This document shows positions 1 through 8,044 of a DNA stretch of 64,000 nucleotides, piece after piece; the stretch's first letter is position 1; every line of letters starts with the position of its first letter. Source of the DNA: Methylomicrobium sp035916875 (lineage in GTDB: Bacteria > Pseudomonadota > Gammaproteobacteria > Methylococcales > Methylomonadaceae). The DNA lies in NCBI RefSeq assembly GCF_035916875.1, contig NZ_JAXUHN010000070.1, positions 22,845 to 86,844 of the forward strand, read 5' to 3'. A program made the position numbers and the translations under genes. The notes below the pieces were generated by a model. That model saw nothing but the letters and a program-made list of their open reading frames with translations, did not search any database and was not told the origin of the DNA.

Positions 1-359
1 CCAACGCCCCAGAGATAATACTTGAACATCAAATCATCGCCGTCGTACGTCCGTTTATGCCGAACCAGTATCCGATAACTGACAACGAAGGAGGCAAGGG
101 CTGGCACCTGCAACATTGGACTGAAAAAGCGGTGCCAGGGATCGTGCGGTAAATCTCGAGAAAATAGCGCCAAGGCCAAGAAAAATGTCGCAATTCCAAA
201 ACAAATGGCGATCTGGAATATCCAATAATGCCTGATCCTATCCAGGGCAGACCGAGTTAGCCATGTTCCGCAACTGCATTGTTGCGATGTTCCTAGCCGT
301 CCAGTGCCGAAATGGGTTTTACCGCATTTCGGACATGAACAGCGGTCAATTCGATTCAT
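1..359 (-). CDS. Small zinc-ribbon membrane protein (partial, 3' end beyond window)
   Basis: The reading frame opens with ATG at 357-359 on the minus strand and runs off the left edge, giving about 119 residues. Residues 7-30 hold Cys pairs (CSCPKCG near residues 7-13 and CSCG near 28-31), as in a short zinc ribbon. Two hydrophobic segments follow, near residues 43-62 and 75-88, then a basic stretch. A zinc ribbon joined to two membrane helices is common in uncharacterised inner-membrane proteins. No function can be given. The gene lies upstream of nhaD on the same strand, with about 120 bases between this start and the nhaD end. Confidence 0.6.
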   Translation of the reverse strand, partial: MNRIDRCSCPKCGKTHFGTGRLGTSQQCSCGTWLTRSALDRIRHYWIFQIAICFGIATFFLALALFSRDLPHDPWHRFFSPMLQVPALASFVVSYRILVRHKRTYDGDDLMFKYYLWGV

Positions 360-480
360 CTACAAAGTTCGCTATAGTATCGATAAGTCCGAGAGCCTTT
401 AACTTCTCTTTTACATCCTCTGATTGCTTACAACTTGGATGATATGAGGAGAGTTCTCCCAATCACTGTGCAAAACAGAA

Positions 481-1941
481 TCAAAAATAAGCGGCATTGA
501 TCCAAAAATGGACAGCAATACTGGCGAAATAGCCTAGCAAAATCATCGGCATCCAGCGGAGGTGCAGTCCGAAGGTGTAGTCTTTAATCTGGCCGAGCAA
601 ACCCACTCCGGGGGCCGATCCGATCGCGAGCAGACTGCCGCCCACGCCCAACGTCAAGGTCAGCAATAACCATTGCCCGGGTGGAAGATCGGGATGCATG
701 CTCAACACGGCAAACATCAAGGTGCCGTTATCGATGAACGCCGAGGAAAGGCCGATCATGATGTTAGCCATCGTCGGGCTGATCTGCCCAAACAGGAAAT
801 GTGCAATCGCGTCGAGGTAGCCGATGAAACCCAACGCGCCGATAATCATCATCGCCCCATAAAAAAACAGTAGCGTATCCCATTCGACATTAGCTACATT
901 CTTGAACACGTCAAAATCTTCTTTTCTATTATTCGTCGGGCCGTCAAGGTGGAAAAACCTGTAGACATGGTCATAATCGCCTTTGTAATTTTGTGCCGTC
1001 TTGGTCAGATAAAAGCTGAAAAACTGCAATAAACCGAGGCCAGCCATCATGCCGGCGGCAGGGGGCAACTCCAGGGCGACATTGGACCACACGGTGATAA
1101 TCAGCGTTACGATAAAAAGAAAAATAACGCGTTTGCTTCCACGGCGAAGCCAAATGCAGCTGGCGGAAGCTTCCGGGGTTTCTTTGGGGATGAAAAAATG
1201 CATGACAACGGCGGGTATAAGAAAGTTAACCAGGCAAGGAACCGCTATCGAAAAAAACTCGGTGAAATGCAGGATATGCTTTTGCCAAACAAACAGGGTG
1301 GAAATGCCGCCCAGAGGGCAGAACGACCCTCCGGCATTGGTCGCCACAACAACATTCACGCAGGCCAAACCCACGAATCCCGGTTTATCTTTACCTACTG
1401 CCGCCGCTACTGCGCCCATGATTAAAGCCACCGCCAGACCGCTGATCACGGTGGATAGAACAAAAGCTAGAACACCGGTAATCCAGAACAGTTGCCGGTA
1501 ACTGTATTGGCGGCTTAACAGCCAAATCCGAAGTCCGTCAAAAATACCGCGCTCTTCCATGGCATTCAGGTAGGTCATCGACACCAGGATAAACAGCAGC
1601 AGCTCGATATAGGCGAGTAGATTGCTTTCAAACGCCAATGCCGCCGTCTTGGCTTCTCCATGCAGCGCATAATAAATGCAAATCGCAAACCAGATAACAG
1701 CCGATCCCAGGACCATGGGCTTGGACTTGCGCAACTCGATCACATCTTCCGACATGGCGGCCACATAAGCACAAACGGTAACAAACAGAGAAAGGTAACC
1801 TATGACGTGGCGGGTTAGGTTTAATGCTGCGGTCGAGTTGGCAGCAGTAGTCTCTTCCGCATAACTCAACGAGGGCACGAGAAAGACCAAAATCAGAACT
1901 ACCAAATGGCGAACATGGATAAGGGTGTTGAATTTTTTCAT
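481..1941 (-). CDS. nhaD: Na+/H+ antiporter, NhaD family
   Basis: This 486-residue polytopic inner-membrane protein would exchange cytoplasmic Na+ (or Li+) for external H+. It has a signal-like first helix ending in SYAEE and about eleven further hydrophobic segments. The family motifs are present: ATNAGGSFCPLGGISTLF in the centre, WDTLLFFYGAMMIIGAL, SAFIDNGTLMFAVLSM, and GGSLLAIGSAPGVGLLG near the C-terminus. The Asp, Asn and Ser in these stretches match the likely ion path in the IT superfamily. The length is normal. ATG at 1939-1941 is the first start in the frame. It is a stand-alone gene. The long gap beyond its start leads to the nrdAB riboswitch, transcribed the other way. Confidence 0.93.
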   Translation of the reverse strand: MKKFNTLIHVRHLVVLILVFLVPSLSYAEETTAANSTAALNLTRHVIGYLSLFVTVCAYVAAMSEDVIELRKSKPMVLGSAVIWFAICIYYALHGEAKTAALAFESNLLAYIELLLFILVSMTYLNAMEERGIFDGLRIWLLSRQYSYRQLFWITGVLAFVLSTVISGLAVALIMGAVAAAVGKDKPGFVGLACVNVVVATNAGGSFCPLGGISTLFVWQKHILHFTEFFSIAVPCLVNFLIPAVVMHFFIPKETPEASASCIWLRRGSKRVIFLFIVTLIITVWSNVALELPPAAGMMAGLGLLQFFSFYLTKTAQNYKGDYDHVYRFFHLDGPTNNRKEDFDVFKNVANVEWDTLLFFYGAMMIIGALGFIGYLDAIAHFLFGQISPTMANIMIGLSSAFIDNGTLMFAVLSMHPDLPPGQWLLLTLTLGVGGSLLAIGSAPGVGLLGQIKDYTFGLHLRWMPMILLGYFASIAVHFWINAAYF

Positions 1942-2600
1942 TTGAACTTGCTTTTGATCTTAAATATTAGGCAACCGGACAAGGGCAGCAAGACGATGAA
2001 ATCTTCTGGGCACACTGGATATTCATAGATTCACAGCCGTTGCCAAAGCTAAAAAATACAGGTTTATTAGCCTACCTGTAGATTTAGCTGATAAATACGG
2101 TTTTAACGGTGGGGAATATTAGAAGTTCCTAGGTAAAAATTCTGTTTATATTTGATTTCTATTTGTTGATAGTCTGTTTTCTATTATTAAACAATTAACG
2201 ATGAGTGGCAAGACATGAGCCGTGAGTCTGTGATTGCCATGAATACAGCATGGATTCGGCAAGCCCTATTCTCGACTCCTTGCTGACATCGTCTTTGAGG
2301 GGAAACACAGAATTTGGAAAAATAGTACGCTAAGAATTTCTGAACGGTCGTAGCGGCTAAATTTGCTACGCAGCAACGACATCCTGCTGCAAAATCCGCT
2401 TTTCTGCCTCGTCACTGAACTTCACCTGTTTCTCGGTCGCCAAGTTCAAGGCCGCGCCGGCCAGACTGAATGCAGCTCAATCTTTCATATTAAGTGTGGC
2501 CTTGCCCAATGAAAACTATATATAGTTGTAATTTTTATATTTTCATCCATGTATAGTGTTTTTTGTTGACATAGATAATTCGCCAATGTTAACTTAAAAG
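1942..2600. other. Intergenic region between nhaD and the nrdAB leader
   Basis: This stretch is AT-rich and carries no complete gene. On the minus strand, a frame ending at a TAG at 2366-2368 and reaching back to about 2470 spells a protein-like tail (GAALNLATEKQVKFSDEAEK) with no start codon; it may be a scrap of a lost gene. The promoters of nhaD and of the nrdAB transcript should both lie here, but I could not single out convincing -35 and -10 boxes. Confidence 0.4.
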
Positions 2601-2808
2601 GCGTACGGTTCTCACGATCAATTTGAAAGTGAATTAAAAGGGAATCCGGTGACAGATAAATCGACACGTTCATCTTAAAACCGGAGCTGCCCCCGCAACT
2701 GTAATCGAAGAGTGTGAAGTCAATCATGCGCCACTGAGTCGGATACCATTCCGGCTTGGGAAGGCCGAACTCATGCGATGACCCGAGAGCCAGGAGACCT
2801 GCCGTACA
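2601..2808 (+). promoter_or_regulatory. Cobalamin (B12) riboswitch in the nrdAB leader
   Basis: The conserved core of the B12 aptamer can be read directly: GAATCCGGTG at 2642-2651, CCGGAGCTGCCCCCGCAACT at 2681-2700, GCCACTG near 2730, GGGAAGGCC at 2758-2766, and GAGCCAGGAGACCTGCC at 2787-2803. The closing stem pairs GTACGG (2603-2608) with CCGTAC (2802-2807) without mismatch. It reads on the plus strand, about 220 bases before nrdA. From the class, adenosylcobalamin or a related cobalamin binding should reduce nrdAB expression. That would make the oxygen-dependent, B12-independent reductase the fallback when B12 is scarce. The expression-platform hairpin was not resolved. Confidence 0.95.
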
Positions 2809-3029
2809 TTTTTGTCAACACGTTTGAGGCGGGGTGTCCTCGGCAGATGGTCAGGTTCAGTTTGCGTATTTCCTCGTAAGCTCTTCCTCGCCGCCATGCT
2901 GGTCTCTAAGACTGGCGCACGGTTCAGTACCGCTTTATCGATAAGTTTCCAAACTTGTCGGGATGCAAAGGGTTGCCGGACTGTCGCGTCTTTCCAGTCA
3001 TTCCCGCTCCTACTCTTAAGGAGCTATCC

Positions 3030-5837
3030 ATGTACGATACCGTAATCCCTACACCATCGGGTGTATTTTCAAATGCGAAACAGCCTTCATCGAATTTACC
3101 CGTATTACAAGTGATTCGACGCAATGGCGAGGCCGTCCCGTTTAACCCGGGAAAAATCTCCATTGCCATCAGCAAGGCATTTTTGGCGGTCGAGCATGGC
3201 CATACCACGCTATCCAGCCGAATGCGCGAACAAGTCACTGTGCTGACCCAGACGGTTATAACCGCACTGATGCGCCGCTTGCCTTCCGGCGGCTCGGTGC
3301 ATATTGAGGACATTCAGGACCAGGTCGAATTGGCTTTAATGCGCTCAGGGGAGCACGACGTCGCAAAAGCCTATGTCCTATACCGGGAAAAACATGCCGC
3401 CGAGCGGGCCAGCCGGACACACGACGCAGCACCATTGCATATCACGGTTAATGGCAACAGGCAGCCATTAGATGTCGTCAAACTGACCGAAATGGTGATG
3501 GAAGCTTGCCGGGATTTAGGCGCAGACGTCAGTCCGAAGCTCGTGGTCGAGCAAGCCGTGCGTGATTGTTATGACGGCATTTCGTTTAACGAAGTGCGCC
3601 GCGCCTTGATCCTTTCCGCCCGCAGCCTGATTGAGCGTGAACCGGCATACAACTATGTCACCGCGCGTTTGCTGTTGGATCTGATTCGATCCGAAGTGTT
3701 GGGCGAAAGCGTCGATCATGGCGCGATGCAATCCGGTTATGCCGAGTATTTTCCACGCTACATCAAGTTGGGTGTCGAAACCGGCTTGCTGGATAAGCGT
3801 TTGGCGCAGTTCGACTTGACCCGATTGGGTCAAGCATTGGTGGCGGACCGCGATTTCAAATTCGGCTATCTCGGCCTGCAAACCCTCTATGACCGCTATT
3901 TTTTACATATCGAGGAGCGGCGTATCGAGCTGCCGCAAATCTTCTTCATGCGCGTGGCGATGGGGCTGGCGATTAACGAGATCGAGCGCGAAGCCCGTGC
4001 CATCGAGTTTTATCAGGTGTTGTCAGGCTTCGATTTCATGAGTTCCACGCCGACGTTGTTCAATAGCGGCACGGTGCATGCGCAGCTTTCATCCTGCTAT
4101 CTCAGTACCGTCGATGATGACCTCGACGGTATCTATCAGGCGATCAAAGAAAATGCGTTGTTGCAGAAATATGCCGGCGGCATAGGCAACGACTGGACGC
4201 CGGTGCGCGCCTTGGGCTCGCGCATCAAAGGCACCAACGGCAAGAGCCAGGGCGTGATTCCCTTCCTGAAAGTCGCCAACGATACCGCCGTGGCGGTCAA
4301 TCAGGGCGGCAAGCGCAAGGGCGCGGTCTGCGGCTACCTGGAAACCTGGCATCTGGATATCGAAGAATTTCTGGATTTACGCAAAAACACCGGCGACGAC
4401 CGCCGCCGCACGCACGACATGAACACCGCGCACTGGATTCCCGATCTGTTCATCCAGCGGATCAGCGACAACGCCGAGTGGACCTTGTTCTCGCCCTCGG
4501 ATGTGCCGGATTTACACGACAAGTACGGGCATGCCTTTGCCGCGGCTTACCACGAATACGAGCGCCGCGCGGATCTCGGCGAAATCAAATTATTCAAGCG
4601 CGTCCCGGCCCTGCAACTGTGGCGCAAAATGCTGTCGATGCTGTTTGAAACTGGCCATCCCTGGATTACCTTCAAGGACGCCTGCAATCTGCGCTCGACG
4701 CAACAGCATGTCGGCGTCGTGCACAGCTCCAACTTGTGCACCGAAATTACGCTGAATACCTCCGCGACTGAAATCGCGGTGTGCAATTTGGGTTCGGTGA
4801 ATTTGCTCGCGCATCTAAAAGAAGAAAACGGAACATTGGCGCTGGATCAAGCCAAGCTAAAAGCCACCATTACTACCGCGATGCGCATGCTGGACAATGT
4901 GATCGACATCAATTTCTACGCGGTAGGGAGTGCCAGAAATTCGAATCTCCGCCACCGGCCGGTGGGTTTGGGCATCATGGGCTTTCAGGATTGCCTGCAT
5001 GCACTGGCCATCCCTTACGCCTCAATGGATGCGGTCGAATTCGCCGATCACTCGATGGAAGCGGTGTGTTACCACGCGTACTCGGCATCGAGCCGGTTGG
5101 CGGAGGAGCGCGGTCCGTATTCCAGCTTTAAGGGCAGTTTGTGGGATCAGGGTATTTTGCCGCTGGATACGCTGAACCTGTTGAGTGAAGCGCGTGGCGG
5201 CCAGGTGGAGGTCGATCGCAGCAGCACCTTAGATTGGGAATCCTTAAGAGCCCGCATTCAGCAACACGGAATGCGCAACTCGAATTGCGTAGCGATTGCG
5301 CCGACGGCCACGATTGCCAATATTGTCGGCGTTTCCGCGAGCATCGAACCGGACTATCAAAACCTGTATGTGAAATCCAATTTATCCGGTGAATTCACCG
5401 TCGTCAGCGAGGCATTGGTCAATGCGCTCAAGGCGCTGGATTTATGGGATGAGGTGATGGTCGCCGACCTCAAATATTACGACGGCTCGCTAGCCAAAAT
5501 AGACCGAATCCCTGCCGAACTCAAAGCGCTCTTTGCCACGGCTTTCGAGATCGATCCGGCCTGGCTGGTGGAGGCGGCAGCGCGGCGGCAAAAATGGATA
5601 GACCAGGCGCAATCGTTGAATCTCTACTTCGCCATTCCTTCCGGCAAAAAGCTGCACGACACCTACCTGCTGGCATGGCGATGCGGTCTGAAAACCACCT
5701 ATTACCTGCGCTCGCTTGGAGCGACCTCGGCCGAGAAATCAACCGGGGCCGGCGGTGGGCTCAATGCGGTTGCATCCGTCATCCCTGCACCCAAGCAATG
5801 TTCGATTGAAGATACGACCTGCGAAGCCTGCCAATAA
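3030..5837 (+). CDS. nrdA: Class Ia ribonucleotide reductase, large (alpha) subunit
   Basis: NrdA reduces ribonucleoside diphosphates to deoxyribonucleotides in the cytoplasm with NrdB. The start chosen is ATG 3030 because AAGGAG at 3018-3023 sits 6 bases before it; an upstream in-frame ATG at 2955 lacks such a site. The 935-residue product has two ATP-cone-like regions (about 20-110 and 125-215) and then the ten-stranded barrel. Catalytic residues are visible: C356 and C585 as the redox pair, N568/C570/E572 (NLCTE) as the thiyl radical site, a paired Tyr in TTYYLRS, and a C-terminal CEACQ shuttle. The length matches double-cone NrdA proteins such as those of pseudomonads. nrdB follows after 40 bases, and the B12 riboswitch precedes it. 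Confidence 0.96.
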   Translation: MYDTVIPTPSGVFSNAKQPSSNLPVLQVIRRNGEAVPFNPGKISIAISKAFLAVEHGHTTLSSRMREQVTVLTQTVITALMRRLPSGGSVHIEDIQDQVELALMRSGEHDVAKAYVLYREKHAAERASRTHDAAPLHITVNGNRQPLDVVKLTEMVMEACRDLGADVSPKLVVEQAVRDCYDGISFNEVRRALILSARSLIEREPAYNYVTARLLLDLIRSEVLGESVDHGAMQSGYAEYFPRYIKLGVETGLLDKRLAQFDLTRLGQALVADRDFKFGYLGLQTLYDRYFLHIEERRIELPQIFFMRVAMGLAINEIEREARAIEFYQVLSGFDFMSSTPTLFNSGTVHAQLSSCYLSTVDDDLDGIYQAIKENALLQKYAGGIGNDWTPVRALGSRIKGTNGKSQGVIPFLKVANDTAVAVNQGGKRKGAVCGYLETWHLDIEEFLDLRKNTGDDRRRTHDMNTAHWIPDLFIQRISDNAEWTLFSPSDVPDLHDKYGHAFAAAYHEYERRADLGEIKLFKRVPALQLWRKMLSMLFETGHPWITFKDACNLRSTQQHVGVVHSSNLCTEITLNTSATEIAVCNLGSVNLLAHLKEENGTLALDQAKLKATITTAMRMLDNVIDINFYAVGSARNSNLRHRPVGLGIMGFQDCLHALAIPYASMDAVEFADHSMEAVCYHAYSASSRLAEERGPYSSFKGSLWDQGILPLDTLNLLSEARGGQVEVDRSSTLDWESLRARIQQHGMRNSNCVAIAPTATIANIVGVSASIEPDYQNLYVKSNLSGEFTVVSEALVNALKALDLWDEVMVADLKYYDGSLAKIDRIPAELKALFATAFEIDPAWLVEAAARRQKWIDQAQSLNLYFAIPSGKKLHDTYLLAWRCGLKTTYYLRSLGATSAEKSTGAGGGLNAVASVIPAPKQCSIEDTTCEACQ

Positions 5838-5877
5838 CCTTTGCGTACACGCCATTTAAAGTTTACAAGGAAATACC

Positions 5878-7002
5878 ATGTTATTATTCGAAGAAGATAT
5901 TGTTACCGAAGAAATGCCGGACACGCTCAAACCCGTCTCAACGCCGGTTTTGGAACGGCCTTCGGCCAACCCGCCGTCTGCATCCGGCCGCATCAATGCC
6001 CACGACAAGCGCGTGATCAACGGCCAAACCGACGTGAATCAACTGGTGCCGTTCAAATACCATTGGGCTTGGGATAAATACCTGGCGGGCTGCGCCAATC
6101 ACTGGATGCCTCAGGAAGTCCCGATGAGCCGCGATATTGCTCAATGGAAAGACTGCACGGCGTTGACCGAAGACGAGCGCCTGATCGTCAAGCGCAACCT
6201 CGGTTTTTTTACCACCGCGGATTCATTGGCGGCCAACAACATTGTGCTGGGGACTTATCGCCACATCACCGCCCCGGAATGCCGTCAATACCTGCTACGG
6301 CAAGCCTTTGAAGAAGCCATCCATACCCATGCCTACCAATATGTCGTCGAGAGCCTGGGCCTGGATGAGAGCGAAATATTCAATGCCTATCGGGAAATTC
6401 CCAGCATCCGCGATAAGGATAATTTTCTGATTCCGTTCATCAATACCTTGACCGATCCCGCCTTCAAAACCGGCACCTTAGCCTCGGATCAGCAATTATT
6501 GCGCTCGCTGATCGTGTTTGCTTGCATCATGGAAGGCTTGTTTTTCTACGTGGGTTTCGTGCAGATTCTGGCGCTAGGGCGGCAGAACAAGATGCAAGGG
6601 GCGGCGGAACAGTATCAATATATCCTGCGCGACGAATCTCTACACTGCAATTTCGGCGTCGATCTGATCAATACCATCAAACTCGAAAATCCGCCGCTGT
6701 GGACCGGCGAATTTCGCGATGAAATCAAGGCGCTGATACGACAGGCCGTGGAACTCGAATACCGTTATGCCGAAGACACCATGCCGCGCGGCGTACTCGG
6801 CCTGAATGCCGGCATGTTCAAGGAATACCTGCGTTTTATCGCCAACCGCCGCTGTCAACAAATAGGCTTGGACGCGCTGTATCCGGGCGCGGCCAACCCG
6901 TTTCCGTGGATGAGCGAAATGATCGATCTCAAGAAAGAGAAAAACTTTTTTGAATCGCGGGTAACAGAGTATCAAACGGGGGGCGCACTCAGCTGGGATT
7001 AA
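5878..7002 (+). CDS. nrdB: Class Ia ribonucleotide reductase, small (beta) subunit
   Basis: NrdB carries the diiron-tyrosyl radical that starts catalysis in NrdA. The 374-residue protein shows the complete metal and radical set with E. coli-like spacing: D115, E146, H149 and radical Y153 (EAIHTHAY), then E219 (IMEGLFF), E253 and H256 (DESLH). Because Tyr is present, this is not the Phe-type class Ic enzyme. About 35 residues at the N-terminus are an extra, low-complexity lead. AAGGAA precedes the ATG by 6 bases. It is co-transcribed with nrdA under the B12 riboswitch, and a strong hairpin lies just after its stop. Confidence 0.96.
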   Translation: MLLFEEDIVTEEMPDTLKPVSTPVLERPSANPPSASGRINAHDKRVINGQTDVNQLVPFKYHWAWDKYLAGCANHWMPQEVPMSRDIAQWKDCTALTEDERLIVKRNLGFFTTADSLAANNIVLGTYRHITAPECRQYLLRQAFEEAIHTHAYQYVVESLGLDESEIFNAYREIPSIRDKDNFLIPFINTLTDPAFKTGTLASDQQLLRSLIVFACIMEGLFFYVGFVQILALGRQNKMQGAAEQYQYILRDESLHCNFGVDLINTIKLENPPLWTGEFRDEIKALIRQAVELEYRYAEDTMPRGVLGLNAGMFKEYLRFIANRRCQQIGLDALYPGAANPFPWMSEMIDLKKEKNFFESRVTEYQTGGALSWD

Positions 7003-7007
7003 GCCCG

Positions 7008-7043
7008 TTCACCCCAGGCCGCAAGGATGCGGCCTGGGGTGAA
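7008..7043. terminator. Hairpin between convergent nrdB and metR
   Basis: A perfect 15-base inverted repeat (arms 7008-7022 and 7029-7043, containing ACCCCAGGCCGC) closes a 6-base loop between the two convergent stop codons. There is no clear T run on either side, so it may act as a bidirectional transcript end or an mRNA-protecting hairpin. Confidence 0.7.
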
Positions 7044-7055
7044 GTTAAAGCGCAA

Positions 7056-7937
7056 TCACCCCTTCGACTGCGCATGCGCAATCAACCACTGAATATATTC
7101 CAATTGCACGTCTTCGTGACGGGTTGCCAGATACATGGTTTTAGTGAGCGGCAAGTTGTTAAACCTTAGGCTGACCACATCCGGATTTTTAAGTTTATCG
7201 GCCAGCAGCCATTCCGGCAGCAGGCAAACGCCGCGCTGGCTGGCTGCCAGTTGCAACATAATATCGGTTTCTTCCACGGTGACATGCGCAAGCGGTTCAA
7301 TGCCGGCGGGTTGCAGGACTTTCCTGAACATATCCAGACGCTCGCGTTCGACGGGGTAAGTCAGAATGGTCTCTTGCTGTAACTCGGACGGCTCGATGAA
7401 TTGACGACCGGCCAACCGGTGTTGCCTGGAAACAATCAACACCAACTCAAAATCAAATAACGACTGGTAATGCAGCACACCGTTAAACACCGGGTCGGAC
7501 GTCAACACCGCGTCCAGCTTGTATTGCTGGATAGCCTCGAACGAATTAAACCGGTAGCGAGAGGTAACTTCGACAGCCAAATCCGGCCAGGCTTGCAGAT
7601 AAGGCTGGAGAATGGTGCGAAACCATTCGTAGCAGGCGTGGCAGTCGATGCCGATAATCAATTTTCCGGTCTTTCCTGCGGCCAGCAGAGTCAGGTGCTG
7701 TTCGGCGGAAGCCACGGTCGCAATGACCGATTCGGCGACCTCGGAAAGATAATGCCCCGCCTGGGTCAGCACCAAGGTGCGTCCTTGTTTGCGCCAAAGA
7801 ACGATGCCTAAACGCTGCTCCAGGTTTTTCATCTGGTGCGATAAGGCCGATTGCGTTAAATGCAGCGACTCGGCAGCCGCACTCAAGGTGCCGCATCGTT
7901 TAAGTGCTAACAGAATACGAAAATGGATCAGCTCCAT
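7056..7937 (-). CDS. metR: LysR-type regulator MetR
   Basis: This 293-residue LysR-family regulator has an N-terminal winged helix-turn-helix (about residues 1-60, with LSAAAESLHLTQSALSHQMK) and a C-terminal effector domain. The stretch LTYPVERERLDMF near residue 195 and the divergent position to metE identify it as MetR, which activates metE and other methionine genes with homocysteine as co-effector. ATG at 7935-7937 fits family length. The 107-base gap to metE holds two TGA-N7-TCA sites, so autoregulation is likely, as in enteric bacteria. It converges on nrdB, with a hairpin between. Confidence 0.92.
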   Translation of the reverse strand: MELIHFRILLALKRCGTLSAAAESLHLTQSALSHQMKNLEQRLGIVLWRKQGRTLVLTQAGHYLSEVAESVIATVASAEQHLTLLAAGKTGKLIIGIDCHACYEWFRTILQPYLQAWPDLAVEVTSRYRFNSFEAIQQYKLDAVLTSDPVFNGVLHYQSLFDFELVLIVSRQHRLAGRQFIEPSELQQETILTYPVERERLDMFRKVLQPAGIEPLAHVTVEETDIMLQLAASQRGVCLLPEWLLADKLKNPDVVSLRFNNLPLTKTMYLATRHEDVQLEYIQWLIAHAQSKG

Positions 7938-7942
7938 ATTGA

Positions 7943-7976
7943 TGAAATTTCCTCATAAAAGCGTGAGAAACTATCA
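7943..7976. promoter_or_regulatory. Two putative MetR binding sites
   Basis: Two 13-base sites of the form TGA-N7-TCA, TGAAATTTCCTCA (7943-7955) and TGAGAAACTATCA (7964-7976), lie in the metR-metE gap with centres 21 bases apart, about two helical turns. Both also fit the LysR T-N11-A rule and approximate the known MetR consensus TGAA-N5-TTCA. The assignment is by motif and position only. Confidence 0.6.
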
Positions 7977-8044
7977 ATATTTAACATATTACACAAGCGC
8001 TACAATGTCGTTTTTGTTAATAATCACATTGTGGAGCCGTATTG

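Noticed and set aside
2955..3029. Longer nrdA start giving 25 extra residues
   Set aside because: No ribosome site before 2955, while AAGGAG sits 6 bases before ATG 3030 and the conserved protein begins after it.
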